Assembly (NCBI GenBank): GCA_031292035.1
Contig: JARLHX010000349.1
Location: 1-8,856 of the forward strand
Length of the DNA stretch: 8,856 nt
Reading direction: 5' to 3'
From: Negativicutes bacterium
GTDB lineage: Bacteria; Bacillota_C; Negativicutes; Sporomusales_B; JARLHX01
Positions within the stretch are counted from its first letter, which is position 1, and every line of letters starts with the position of its first letter. Positions 1-6,805 of the stretch are shown in pieces. The notes below the pieces were generated by a model. It was given only the letters and a program-made list of their open reading frames with translations. It was not told where the DNA came from and did no database searches. The translations under genes were made by a program, and so were the position numbers.

Positions 1-19
1 AGCAATCAGGCGGGTTTTA

Positions 20-1378
20 TCAACGGTTGGTGTGCGCCCTGGCTACCCTGATCATCGCCTGCAGGCTCAGCTCCACATCGTTTGCGGTGGTGGCCCATGA
101 GCAAACGCTGATGCGCATGGCAGTGTGCCCCTGCCAGACCGTACCGCCGCACCAGCAGGTTCCATCGGATTGGATGGCTGCGATGACCTTGAGGGTGGTG
201 GCATCATCGCCAAAGCTGACCAGCACCTGGTTCAGCACCACATCGTTGAGCACCTGGTAACCGGCCTGCTGAAAACCCTCCGCAAATCGCCGAGCATAGC
301 GGCAGGTGCGCTCGATCAGATCAGAAATCCCGCTGCGGCCCAAAGATCGCAAGGCAGCCCAAACTTCGACACCGCGTGCCCGCCGGGAAAGCTCGGGGGT
401 AAAGTCAGAGGGGTTTCGATTGGGACTGGTGGTGGGGAGATATTCGGCGGTAACCGCCATGGCGGCGCGCAGGGCATCTGCTTCTTTTACAAATGCCAGC
501 CCGCAATCGTAAGGGACGTTCAACCATTTATGACCGTCCGTTCCCCAAGAATCCGCCGTGGTCATGCCGCTGGCCAGGTAAGCCCTGGATGGCGCAGCGA
601 CTGCCCACAGGCCAAAGGCTCCATCCACGTGCACCCAGGCGCCGGCGTCGTGCGCCCGTGGAATGATTTCAGTAAACGGATCAAAAGCGCCGCTATTGAC
701 ATTGCCGCCCTGTAAGCAGACGATGGTTGGGCCGCTTATTTTTGGGAAGGCATCGGCGCGCATTCTGCCTTGCCCATCCACCGGCACTGTTACCACCCGG
801 TTTCGCCCAAATCCCAACAGCCCCAGGCCCTTGAACAAAGTGGTATGCGCTTCCTGCCCGACGATAACGGTGACCGGCGGCGCCCCAAATAAGCCATCCG
901 CTTCAACATTCCAACCGACGCGCGCCAGAACGGCGTGGCGGGCGGCAGCTAAAGCCGAAAAATTTGCCATGGTCGCACCGGTCACAAAAGCCCCGGCCGT
1001 TCCGCCCGGCAGCTTCAAGATATCCAAAAGCCAACGCAAGGCAACCTGTTCGAGGTAAGCAGTGGCGGGCGTGGAGTTATATAAGGCCGAATTCTGATCC
1101 CAGGCTCCGGCCAACCAGTTTGCAGCCAGGGTGACCGGAAGCGACCCGCCAATGACAAAACCAAAAAAACGCGGCCCGGCCATGGCCGTGGTGGCCGGTG
1201 AACCAATTTCGTCCAATAAGCGGATTACATCTTCGGATTGGGTGGGCTGTTCGGGTAATGCTTCATCAAACGCGGCTACTTTTGCCACCGCATCTGGTGT
1301 GGGAGCCACGCCGCGCGAAGCCAGGTTTTCTAAATATGAAATGGAGCGGTGAGCCGTATGCTCTAAAAGCTCTCTCAT
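20..1378 (-). CDS. PLP-dependent amino acid decarboxylase (group II family)
   Basis: This gene encodes a 452-residue cytoplasmic enzyme of the pyridoxal-phosphate fold-type I decarboxylase family (glutamate/aromatic amino acid decarboxylase-like), which removes CO2 from an amino acid. Visible hallmarks, numbered from the start chosen here, are the Schiff-base lysine K284 in GTDGHKW, the PLP-stacking histidine H178 in QEAHTT, and the aspartate that contacts the pyridine nitrogen, D252 in HVDGAFG. A glycine-rich stretch (FVTGATMANFSAL) lies near residues 131-143. The length is normal and the frame is intact. The frame opens further upstream at an ATG at 1414, but that start has no ribosome binding site. 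The ATG at 1378 has AAGGAG six bases upstream and is preferred; the alternative adds 12 residues. The gene diverges from the hydrogenase operon with a gap of about 270 nt and shows no functional link to it. The substrate cannot be told from sequence alone. Confidence 0.9.
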   Translation of the reverse strand: MRELLEHTAHRSISYLENLASRGVAPTPDAVAKVAAFDEALPEQPTQSEDVIRLLDEIGSPATTAMAGPRFFGFVIGGSLPVTLAANWLAGAWDQNSALYNSTPATAYLEQVALRWLLDILKLPGGTAGAFVTGATMANFSALAAARHAVLARVGWNVEADGLFGAPPVTVIVGQEAHTTLFKGLGLLGFGRNRVVTVPVDGQGRMRADAFPKISGPTIVCLQGGNVNSGAFDPFTEIIPRAHDAGAWVHVDGAFGLWAVAAPSRAYLASGMTTADSWGTDGHKWLNVPYDCGLAFVKEADALRAAMAVTAEYLPTTSPNRNPSDFTPELSRRARGVEVWAALRSLGRSGISDLIERTCRYARRFAEGFQQAGYQVLNDVVLNQVLVSFGDDATTLKVIAAIQSDGTCWCGGTVWQGHTAMRISVCSWATTANDVELSLQAMIRVARAHTNR

Positions 1379-1390
1379 TGACATCTCCTT
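1376..1390 (-). promoter_or_regulatory. Ribosome binding site that decides the decarboxylase start
   Basis: On the - strand AAGGAG (1390-1385) is followed by six bases and then the ATG at 1378-1376. Another in-frame ATG (1384-1382) directly abuts the SD and is too close to use. The furthest ATG (1414-1412) has no purine-rich SD before it. The sequence therefore supports the shorter protein. Confidence 0.65.
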
Positions 1391-1425
1391 ATAAGTCTCA
1401 TTAATTCGGGTCATTCAGTGTAACC

Positions 1426-1453
1426 ATCATACTGAAAAATTCTGAAATATCAA
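1426..1453 (-). promoter_or_regulatory. Candidate sigma-70-type promoter of the decarboxylase gene
   Basis: Read on the - strand, TTGATA (1453-1448) and TATGAT (1431-1426) are each 5/6 matches to the -35 and -10 consensus, with a 16-nt spacer. The predicted transcript would start near 1419, leaving a leader of about 40 nt before the ATG at 1378. This fits the SD-supported start and argues against the ATG at 1414. A second -35-like TTGACA (1472-1467) lies further upstream but has only a weak -10 (TATTTC, 1449-1444). Confidence 0.5.
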
Positions 1454-1463
1454 GGGCCAAAAT

Positions 1464-1499
1464 GGCTGTCAAGCGGTTTTATGTTAATTTTGACTAGCC
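1464..1499. repeat. Imperfect inverted repeat in the divergent control region
   Basis: GGCTGTCAA (1464-1472) is mirrored by TTGACTAGCC (1490-1499). The arms are complementary over nine bases with one extra T (1495) in the right arm, and 17 bases separate them. The left arm holds a -35-like TTGACA for leftward reading and the right arm a TTGACT for rightward reading, so the symmetry could simply be back-to-back -35 elements or a regulator's operator. A smaller palindrome, GCCA-AAA-TGGC, overlaps at 1456-1466. There is no U-run, so an intrinsic terminator is unlikely. Confidence 0.4.
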
Positions 1500-1518
1500 A
1501 ATTCGATACATTTATCAC
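1490..1518 (+). promoter_or_regulatory. Candidate promoter of the hdr-mvh operon
   Basis: TTGACT (1490-1495, 5/6 to the -35 consensus) is followed after 17 bases by TATCAC (1513-1518, 4/6 to the -10 consensus), and would give a leader of about 120 nt. An alternative -10 is the perfect TATAAT at 1542-1547, but no recognisable -35 stands at the right distance. The A-rich stretch from there to 1636 shows no strong hairpin or riboswitch-like structure by eye. Confidence 0.35.
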
Positions 1519-1636
1519 AAAGAAAAAACCAACCCAGGGATTATAATTAATCGATCTGTAAAAAATTAGCGCTCCAATTCCCAAACAAAAGTAGAAATTC
1601 AAAACATCCAATCTTACTTTCAAAAGAATATGTGTC

Positions 1637-1651
1637 AGGAGGTGCCCGTTG
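1637..1651 (+). promoter_or_regulatory. Ribosome binding site selecting a TTG start for hdrC
   Basis: AGGAGGTG (1637-1644) is a near-perfect SD. The TTG at 1649-1651 is the only start-like codon in the hdrC frame at a proper distance, six bases after AGGAGG. The nearby ATG (1630) and GTG (1642) are out of frame. Confidence 0.75.
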
Positions 1652-2254
1652 ACTGGTGCTCCAAATCCCGAAGTTGGTCTAGAGAAGGATAAAAAGCCCG
1701 CCCTTAGTTTTCTTGATGAGGTTATGCAGGCTACCCCAGGTGATTCTCGCCTGGAAATGTGCATCCAATGTGGTACGTGTGGTGGGTCCTGTCCATCTGC
1801 ACCGGATATGGACGAAACGCCCCGCACCATCATTGCCATGATCAGGGCAGATTTGCGCGAAGAGGTCTTCCAAGCCAATACGCCCTGGTACTGCATATCT
1901 TGCTATTACTGCACGGTGCGCTGCCCGCAAGAAGTGCATATCACCGATATTATGTACACCCTCAAAAGCATGGGGGTACATCGCGGTTTTGCCAAAAGCC
2001 ATACGGCTGCGCCGGGCTTTTCAACGACTTTCAACGAGTACGTGATCAACTACGGCAGGGCCTTTGAATTTGGACTGGCGACCCGTCAAAGCATGCGACA
2101 TGCTTCCGTCCGTGATTTTCCAGGTCTGGCCCAGCTGGGTTTGGGAATGTTGACCAAGCGGCGCATGAACCTGGTGCCGAGCCGCATCGAGGGACTGGAT
2201 GCACTCCAGAAGATTTTGGCCCGGGCTGATGAAATCGAGGAGGAATCAAGATGA
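1649..2254 (+). CDS. hdrC: Heterodisulfide reductase subunit C-like iron-sulfur protein
   Basis: This 201-residue protein is the electron-wire subunit of the Hdr module: it takes electrons from the HdrA flavin and passes them to HdrB. Two classical [4Fe-4S] motifs are visible, CIQCGTCGGSCP (C38, C41, C44, C48) and CISCYYCTVRCP (C82, C85, C88, C92), each CX2CX2CX3C followed by proline. The remainder is a helical C-terminal region. The length matches stand-alone HdrC proteins (about 180-200 residues). There is no transmembrane segment, so it is the soluble HdrABC type rather than a membrane HdrDE type. Translation starts at a TTG behind a strong SD. It is the first gene of the operon, and its TGA stop overlaps the hdrB ATG by 4 nt (ATGA), which suggests translational coupling. 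Confidence 0.93.
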   Translation: MTGAPNPEVGLEKDKKPALSFLDEVMQATPGDSRLEMCIQCGTCGGSCPSAPDMDETPRTIIAMIRADLREEVFQANTPWYCISCYYCTVRCPQEVHITDIMYTLKSMGVHRGFAKSHTAAPGFSTTFNEYVINYGRAFEFGLATRQSMRHASVRDFPGLAQLGLGMLTKRRMNLVPSRIEGLDALQKILARADEIEEESR

Positions 2255-3249
2255 AGAAATATCTATTTTTCCCCGGCTGCTCGCTCGAACGCAACGCCCG
2301 CTCCTACTACGATTCAATTATGGCGATTCGTACCGAATTGGATATGGAATTCGAGGAGATCAAGGATTATAACTGCTGCGGCGCCACCGAATATACTTCT
2401 CTGCACCGCCTGGGAAGCTTCGCCCTGCAGGGGCGCAACCTGGCCCTGGCAGAAAAACAAGCCAATGGGACACATACTTTAACGGCTCCGTGCAGCGCCT
2501 GCTACCTGAATCTATCCAAAGCGGAACATTACCTGCGCACGGATGCTGAACTGGCGGGCAAAGTGAACCAGGCCCTGGCAGCCGGCGGCATGCACTATAA
2601 CCCAGGCACATTGGACGTTCGCCACCTGCTGGATGTGGTCTTCAACGATATCGGTTTAGACGCAATCCGCAGCAAAGTCGTTCGCCCATTGAAAGGCCTG
2701 AAGGTAGCCAGTTATTACGGTTGTATGATCATACGACCGGATTATGAGCATCGCTTCCCCAACCCGGAATACCCCAATCTGCTCGAACAACTGATGGAAG
2801 CCCTTGGAGCAGAGGTAATCGATTATCCTCTGCGTGCGCATTGCTGCAGCGGGCATATGCCATCGATCAGTGCTCCGGTCGCCTACGAGCTGATCCGCCG
2901 CCTGGTCCACACTGCCGATGAATACAAAGCGGACGTGCTGGTTACGCTGTGCCCGATGTGCCAACTAAATTTGGATGCCTACCAGCCGGATATGAACCGC
3001 TTCTTTAATACGAATTACCACATGCCAATCCTGTACTTTACCCAATTGATGGGCCTGGCTTTTGGAAAATCCGCCGAAGAATTGGGAATTGGGAAGGAAT
3101 TTGTGGATGCCCGCCCCGCTCTCAAACGGATTGGTGTTGAAATTGCCCCGGCAGAACCAACCGCCGAAGTACGCAAGCCTCGCAAGAAAGACGAAGGTCT
3201 GCCAATGCCAAAGATGCCGGCCCAGAGCGGGAAAGAGGAGGTGAAGTAA
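2251..3249 (+). CDS. hdrB: Heterodisulfide reductase subunit B-like protein (two CCG domains)
   Basis: This is the catalytic disulfide-reducing subunit of an HdrABC-type complex. Both cysteine-rich CCG domains are present: C10, C42-C43, C81 and C84 in the first, and C158, C198-C199, C234 and C237 in the second. In methanogen HdrB such residues bind two noncubane [4Fe-4S] clusters that cleave CoM-S-S-CoB; the substrate here is unknown. The second pair reads HCCSGH, with Ser where I recall Gly in most homologues. At 332 residues it is longer than typical HdrB (about 290-300). The extra part is a charged, proline-rich tail from about residue 298, containing RKPRKKDE and ending in KEEVK. A strong SD (GAGGAGGA, 2237-2244) precedes the ATG. 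The stop overlaps the hdrA start by 1 nt (TAATG). Confidence 0.93.
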   Translation: MKKYLFFPGCSLERNARSYYDSIMAIRTELDMEFEEIKDYNCCGATEYTSLHRLGSFALQGRNLALAEKQANGTHTLTAPCSACYLNLSKAEHYLRTDAELAGKVNQALAAGGMHYNPGTLDVRHLLDVVFNDIGLDAIRSKVVRPLKGLKVASYYGCMIIRPDYEHRFPNPEYPNLLEQLMEALGAEVIDYPLRAHCCSGHMPSISAPVAYELIRRLVHTADEYKADVLVTLCPMCQLNLDAYQPDMNRFFNTNYHMPILYFTQLMGLAFGKSAEELGIGKEFVDARPALKRIGVEIAPAEPTAEVRKPRKKDEGLPMPKMPAQSGKEEVK

Positions 3250-5285
3250 TGACTGACCAGAATGACACCAAAAAACCAAAAGAACGTATCGGCGTGTATG
3301 TGTGCCACTGCGGCAGCAACATCGCCGGCACAGTGGATGTGGAAGAGGTAAGCCGCTGGGTGGGAGAGCAGTTGAAAGACGACGGTGTGGTCGTCTCACG
3401 CGATTACAAATTTATGTGTTCCAGCCTGGGTCAGGAGCTGATCCAGAAAGATATCAAGAATGAAGGACTGACCCGTGTGGTAGTGGGCGCTTGCTCGCCG
3501 CACCTGCACGAGGCTACTTTCCGCGGCGCAACCAAAGATGCCGGTTTGAACCCTTACCTGTGCGAGCTGGTCTCCATCCGCGAACAGGTGTCGTGGGTGA
3601 CTTCTGACAAGAAGAAAGCTACTGAAAAGGCCAAGGCCGTCATTGCCGGCGGCGTGGAGCGTGTCATCCATAATGCACCGTTGGAGCCGATGAGAGTGCC
3701 AATCCACCCGGACGTGCTGGTAGTGGGCGGCGGCGTAACCGGTATCCAGGCCGCGCTGGAGCTTGCCAACGGCGGCAAGCACGTCTACCTGGTCGAGCGG
3801 GACTCGACCATCGGCGGGCACATGGCCCAGCTTGACAAAACTTTTCCAACGCTGGACTGCTCCGCCTGCATCCTGACCCCGCGCATGGTCAGCGCTGGCA
3901 ACAGCCCCAACATCACCCTGCTGACCTGGAGCGAGGTCACCAATGTCTCCGGGTACGTGGGCAACTTTACCGTAACCATCCGCAAGAAAGCGCGCTACGT
4001 CAACACCGATCTGTGCACCGGCTGCGGCGTGTGCACCGAAAAATGCCCGAAGAAGGTCATCGACGAAAATTTCGAGGCCGGGCTGGGCTATCGCAAGGCA
4101 GTCTACACCGCCTTCCCGCAAGCCGTGCCAAAGTATCCCGTCATCGATGTGGAAAACTGCACCTATTTCCAAAAAGGCACCTGCAAGGCCTGCGAGAAAT
4201 TCTGCCCACCAGGAGCCATTGACTTCAATCAGAAAGATGAATTTATCACGGTTCCAGTTGGAAATATTATCCTGGCGACCGGCTACCAGACCTTTGATCC
4301 CCGGCGCGTGCCGCAGTACGGCTACGGCCGGCTGGCAAACGTGTTTACCAGCATGGAATTCGAACGGCTGTCCAATGCTGCCGGGCCTACCGGCGGTAAA
4401 GTTGTGCTGCGAGACGGCAAGACAACCCCCAAAGCGGTGGGTATTATCCACTGCGTGGGCAGTCGCGACCGCAACTACAACAACTACTGCTCATCGATTT
4501 GCTGCATGCAGAGCTTGAAATTTGCCCATGTTGTAAAGGAACGCACCGGAGCCGAAGTTTACGAGTTTTACATCGATATGCGCACACCCGGCAAGAGCTA
4601 TGACGAGTTCTACCAACGCAATTTGGAAGAAGGCGTCTTGTTCGTGCGCGGGCGGGTGGCTGAAGTAACCGATGCGGCCCGTTTACCGGGCGAGGAAGGC
4701 AAGCTCATCATCCAGGCCGAGGATACACTGATCGGTAAACAGCGCCGTATCCCGGTCGATATGGTGGTGCTCTCAACCGGTCTCGAACCCCGTTCAGATA
4801 GTAAAGAAGTGGGCAAGTTGTTCGGTATTTCGTGCAGCACGGACGGCTTTTACATTGAAAGGCACGTCAAACTGGACCCGGTTGCAACCATGACCGAAGG
4901 CGTCTTTATCGCCGGCTGTGCAGTCGGACCCAAAGACATCCCCAGCAGTGTTGCGCAAGGCTCGGCAGTGGCGGCACGCGTCTATCAATATATCCAACAA
5001 GGCGAGATTTCCCTTGAACCTTATCGGGCGACCATCGATCAGGATAAATGTTCCGGTTGTCGTATTTGCAACGATCTGTGCCCGTTCCACGCCATCCTGT
5101 ACTACGAGGACCGCATGGTTTCCGAGGTCAACCCGGCCTTATGCCAGGGCTGCGGAACCTGTGTGGCGGCCTGCCCGGCCGGTGCAATTCGGGGCGATGG
5201 CTTTAGCGACGAGCAGATCCTCGCTCAAATCGATGGGCTGATGCTGATCGACCAGGTACACGTGCAACCGGCGGCTGCCGATTAA
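3249..5285 (+). CDS. hdrA: Heterodisulfide reductase subunit A-like flavoprotein (FAD, multiple 4Fe-4S)
   Basis: HdrA is the flavin-based electron-bifurcating core: electrons from MvhD reach its FAD and split towards ferredoxin and towards HdrC/HdrB. The 678 residues show an N-terminal domain with conserved cysteines (VCHCG at 19-21, C57, C82). A Rossmann FAD motif follows (GGGVTG, 160-165, ending in the acidic VERD), then CSAC (C204, C207). An inserted ferredoxin domain has C256, C259, C262, C266 and C304, C312, C315, C319. The thioredoxin-reductase-like part carries HCVGSRD and C414, C418, C419. FIAGCAVGPKDIP (553-565) is the second FAD/flavoprotein signature. A C-terminal ferredoxin has C601, C604, C607, C611 and C632, C635, C638, C642. 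This is the canonical short HdrA, not fused to MvhD or to a second HdrA. The SD AGGAGGTGA (3236-3244) is embedded in the end of hdrB and is among the strongest in the window. Confidence 0.95.
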   Translation: MTDQNDTKKPKERIGVYVCHCGSNIAGTVDVEEVSRWVGEQLKDDGVVVSRDYKFMCSSLGQELIQKDIKNEGLTRVVVGACSPHLHEATFRGATKDAGLNPYLCELVSIREQVSWVTSDKKKATEKAKAVIAGGVERVIHNAPLEPMRVPIHPDVLVVGGGVTGIQAALELANGGKHVYLVERDSTIGGHMAQLDKTFPTLDCSACILTPRMVSAGNSPNITLLTWSEVTNVSGYVGNFTVTIRKKARYVNTDLCTGCGVCTEKCPKKVIDENFEAGLGYRKAVYTAFPQAVPKYPVIDVENCTYFQKGTCKACEKFCPPGAIDFNQKDEFITVPVGNIILATGYQTFDPRRVPQYGYGRLANVFTSMEFERLSNAAGPTGGKVVLRDGKTTPKAVGIIHCVGSRDRNYNNYCSSICCMQSLKFAHVVKERTGAEVYEFYIDMRTPGKSYDEFYQRNLEEGVLFVRGRVAEVTDAARLPGEEGKLIIQAEDTLIGKQRRIPVDMVVLSTGLEPRSDSKEVGKLFGISCSTDGFYIERHVKLDPVATMTEGVFIAGCAVGPKDIPSSVAQGSAVAARVYQYIQQGEISLEPYRATIDQDKCSGCRICNDLCPFHAILYYEDRMVSEVNPALCQGCGTCVAACPAGAIRGDGFSDEQILAQIDGLMLIDQVHVQPAAAD

Positions 5286-5305
5286 GGGGCCCAGAGGAGC
5301 TGATT

Positions 5306-5788
5306 ATGGAACCCAATACAGATAATTCAACATTTGAACCCGTCATCATCGGTTTCACCTGCAACTGGTGCAGCTACCGGGCGGCGGATATGGCCGGGAT
5401 GGCGCGCATGAAATATCCGACCAATGTGCGCCTGATCCGTCTGATGTGCTCTGGCCGGTTAGACCCCACCTTTGTACTGAAAGCATTTGCTTCCGGAGCG
5501 GATGGGGTGCTGGTGACAGGCTGCCATCCGGGCGACTGCCACTACATCGAGCAAAATTACAAGGCGCTGCGCCGCTTTATCCTGATGCAGCGCACCCTGG
5601 CACAGATGGGGATCGAACCGGGGCGCCTTAAACTGATCTGGGCCAGCGCGGCGGAAGGGGCCAAGTTTACCGAAGAGGTGATCAAAATCATCGAAGAGGT
5701 ACGCCTTTTGGGACCTCTAAACTGGCCTGCCGGGCAAGATATGGAAAAACTGCCCGAAGAAATGTTAGCTCCGCAGGCAGCGGATTAA
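5306..5788 (+). CDS. mvhD: MvhD-like [2Fe-2S] linker subunit (hydrogenase delta subunit)
   Basis: This 160-residue protein links the hydrogenase to HdrA: its [2Fe-2S] cluster receives electrons from the small subunit and hands them to the HdrA flavin. The family signatures are clear: FTCNWCSYRAAD (C19, C22), LIRLMCSGRLDP (C48) and VTGCHPGDCHY (C73, C78). These five cysteines are the conserved set of the FlpD/MvhD family. The length is slightly above the usual 130-145 residues because of a short N-terminal lead-in and an acidic, alanine-rich C-terminal tail. An SD (AGGAG, 5295-5299) lies six bases before the ATG. It sits 20 nt after hdrA and 10 nt before the small subunit, exactly between the Hdr and hydrogenase modules that it bridges. 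Confidence 0.95.
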   Translation: MEPNTDNSTFEPVIIGFTCNWCSYRAADMAGMARMKYPTNVRLIRLMCSGRLDPTFVLKAFASGADGVLVTGCHPGDCHYIEQNYKALRRFILMQRTLAQMGIEPGRLKLIWASAAEGAKFTEEVIKIIEEVRLLGPLNWPAGQDMEKLPEEMLAPQAAD

Positions 5789-5798
5789 GGAGGCAGAC

Positions 5799-6797
5799 AT
5801 GACCACAAATAGCAAACCCAAATTCGGCATGTATTGGGCCTCTTCCTGCGGAGGCTGTGAAATCGCGGTACTGAACATCCACGAAAAGTTATTAGAAGTG
5901 GATGCAAATTTTGAGGTGGTGTTCTGGCCGGTAGCCATGGATGCAAAAATCAAAGACGTGGAAGCCATGCCGGACAAATCCATCACCCTGATGCTGTTCA
6001 ACGGCGGCATGCGCACCACCGAAAACGAAGAGATGGCCCACCTGCTGCGCCGCAAATCGCAGATTCTGGTGTCATTCGGATCGTGCGCCAGCGAAGGCTG
6101 TATACCGGGGTTACTCAACTTATCTTCGGTACAATCGGCGGTAGATTATGTCTATTCAGGCAGCCCCACCACCGAAAATCCTCAAAACACCCGGCCGCAA
6201 CCGAACTGGGATGCACCGGAAGGCCAGCTGCATCTGCCGGCCTTGTTCCCTGTGCTGAAGACGCTCGACCAGGTTGTGCCGGTGGATTATTATATGCCGG
6301 GCTGCCCACCCGAATCGAAACAGATTGGGGCAGTGATCGATCTGGTCATCAAGGTGCTGCACGGCGAAGCCAGCCTGCCCGCAGCTGGGGCAACGATCGG
6401 CGCCGGCGGATCGACAGTTTGTGACGAATGCCCGCGCACTCGCAACGTGAAGCATATCGACAAATTCGTGCGCATCCAGGACGTGAAAGCGATCGACCCA
6501 ACCTTATGCCTGTTGGAACAGGGCATCCCCTGTAATGGGCCTGCCACCCGCAGCGGCTGCGGTTCGCTCTGCCCGAATGCTTCGGCGCAGTGCATCGGCT
6601 GCTACGGTCCGGCTGAAGGCGTCATCGATTTTGGCGCTCGCCTGATGACGGCCTTTGCGTCGGTCATCGACAGCAACGATCCAGCCGAAATCAATCATAT
6701 CCTGGATGGCATCCCGGACCCAGCCGGTCAGTTTTACCGGTTTAACCTCGCCAAGTCACTACTGCGCTCCAGTAAACAGGCCTGGAAAGGGCAATAG
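5799..6797 (+). CDS. mvhG: [NiFe]-hydrogenase small subunit, MvhG-like (group 3c)
   Basis: This 332-residue subunit carries three Fe-S clusters from the Ni-Fe site towards MvhD. The proximal-cluster ligands are visible as C17 and C20 (CGGC), C96 (GSCAS; C101 follows) and C169 (PGCPP). The second half shows ferredoxin-like ligands for the other clusters: C208/C211 (CDECPR), C237 (CLLEQG), C245, C254, C258, C265 and C268 (CIGCYG). There is no twin-arginine signal peptide and no C-terminal membrane anchor, so it is a cytoplasmic group 3 enzyme rather than a periplasmic uptake enzyme. SD AAGGAGG (5787-5793) overlaps the mvhD stop. The gap to mvhA is 8 nt. Assignment to group 3c rests on the adjacent mvhD and hdrABC genes as well as on the motifs. 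Confidence 0.94.
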   Translation: MTTNSKPKFGMYWASSCGGCEIAVLNIHEKLLEVDANFEVVFWPVAMDAKIKDVEAMPDKSITLMLFNGGMRTTENEEMAHLLRRKSQILVSFGSCASEGCIPGLLNLSSVQSAVDYVYSGSPTTENPQNTRPQPNWDAPEGQLHLPALFPVLKTLDQVVPVDYYMPGCPPESKQIGAVIDLVIKVLHGEASLPAAGATIGAGGSTVCDECPRTRNVKHIDKFVRIQDVKAIDPTLCLLEQGIPCNGPATRSGCGSLCPNASAQCIGCYGPAEGVIDFGARLMTAFASVIDSNDPAEINHILDGIPDPAGQFYRFNLAKSLLRSSKQAWKGQ

Positions 6798-6805
6798 GAG
6801 GATAG

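Noticed and set aside
125..715. A 196-codon + strand frame inside the decarboxylase
   Set aside because: It is antisense to a gene with intact PLP-binding residues, and its protein shows no domain.
1464..1499. Inverted repeat considered as an intrinsic terminator
   Set aside because: The stem is short and bulged, the loop is 17 nt and no T-run follows on either strand; the setting between divergent genes also argues for a control site instead.
1450..1896. A 148-codon - strand frame across the divergent gap and the start of hdrC
   Set aside because: It crosses the AT-rich control region and is antisense to the first Fe-S motif of hdrC. It has no recognisable domain and is best explained as a chance open frame.
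3396..4451. A 351-codon open frame on the - strand opposite hdrA
   Set aside because: It lies opposite the FAD and ferredoxin motifs of hdrA; its product has no recognisable family features and there is no convincing reason to call it a gene.
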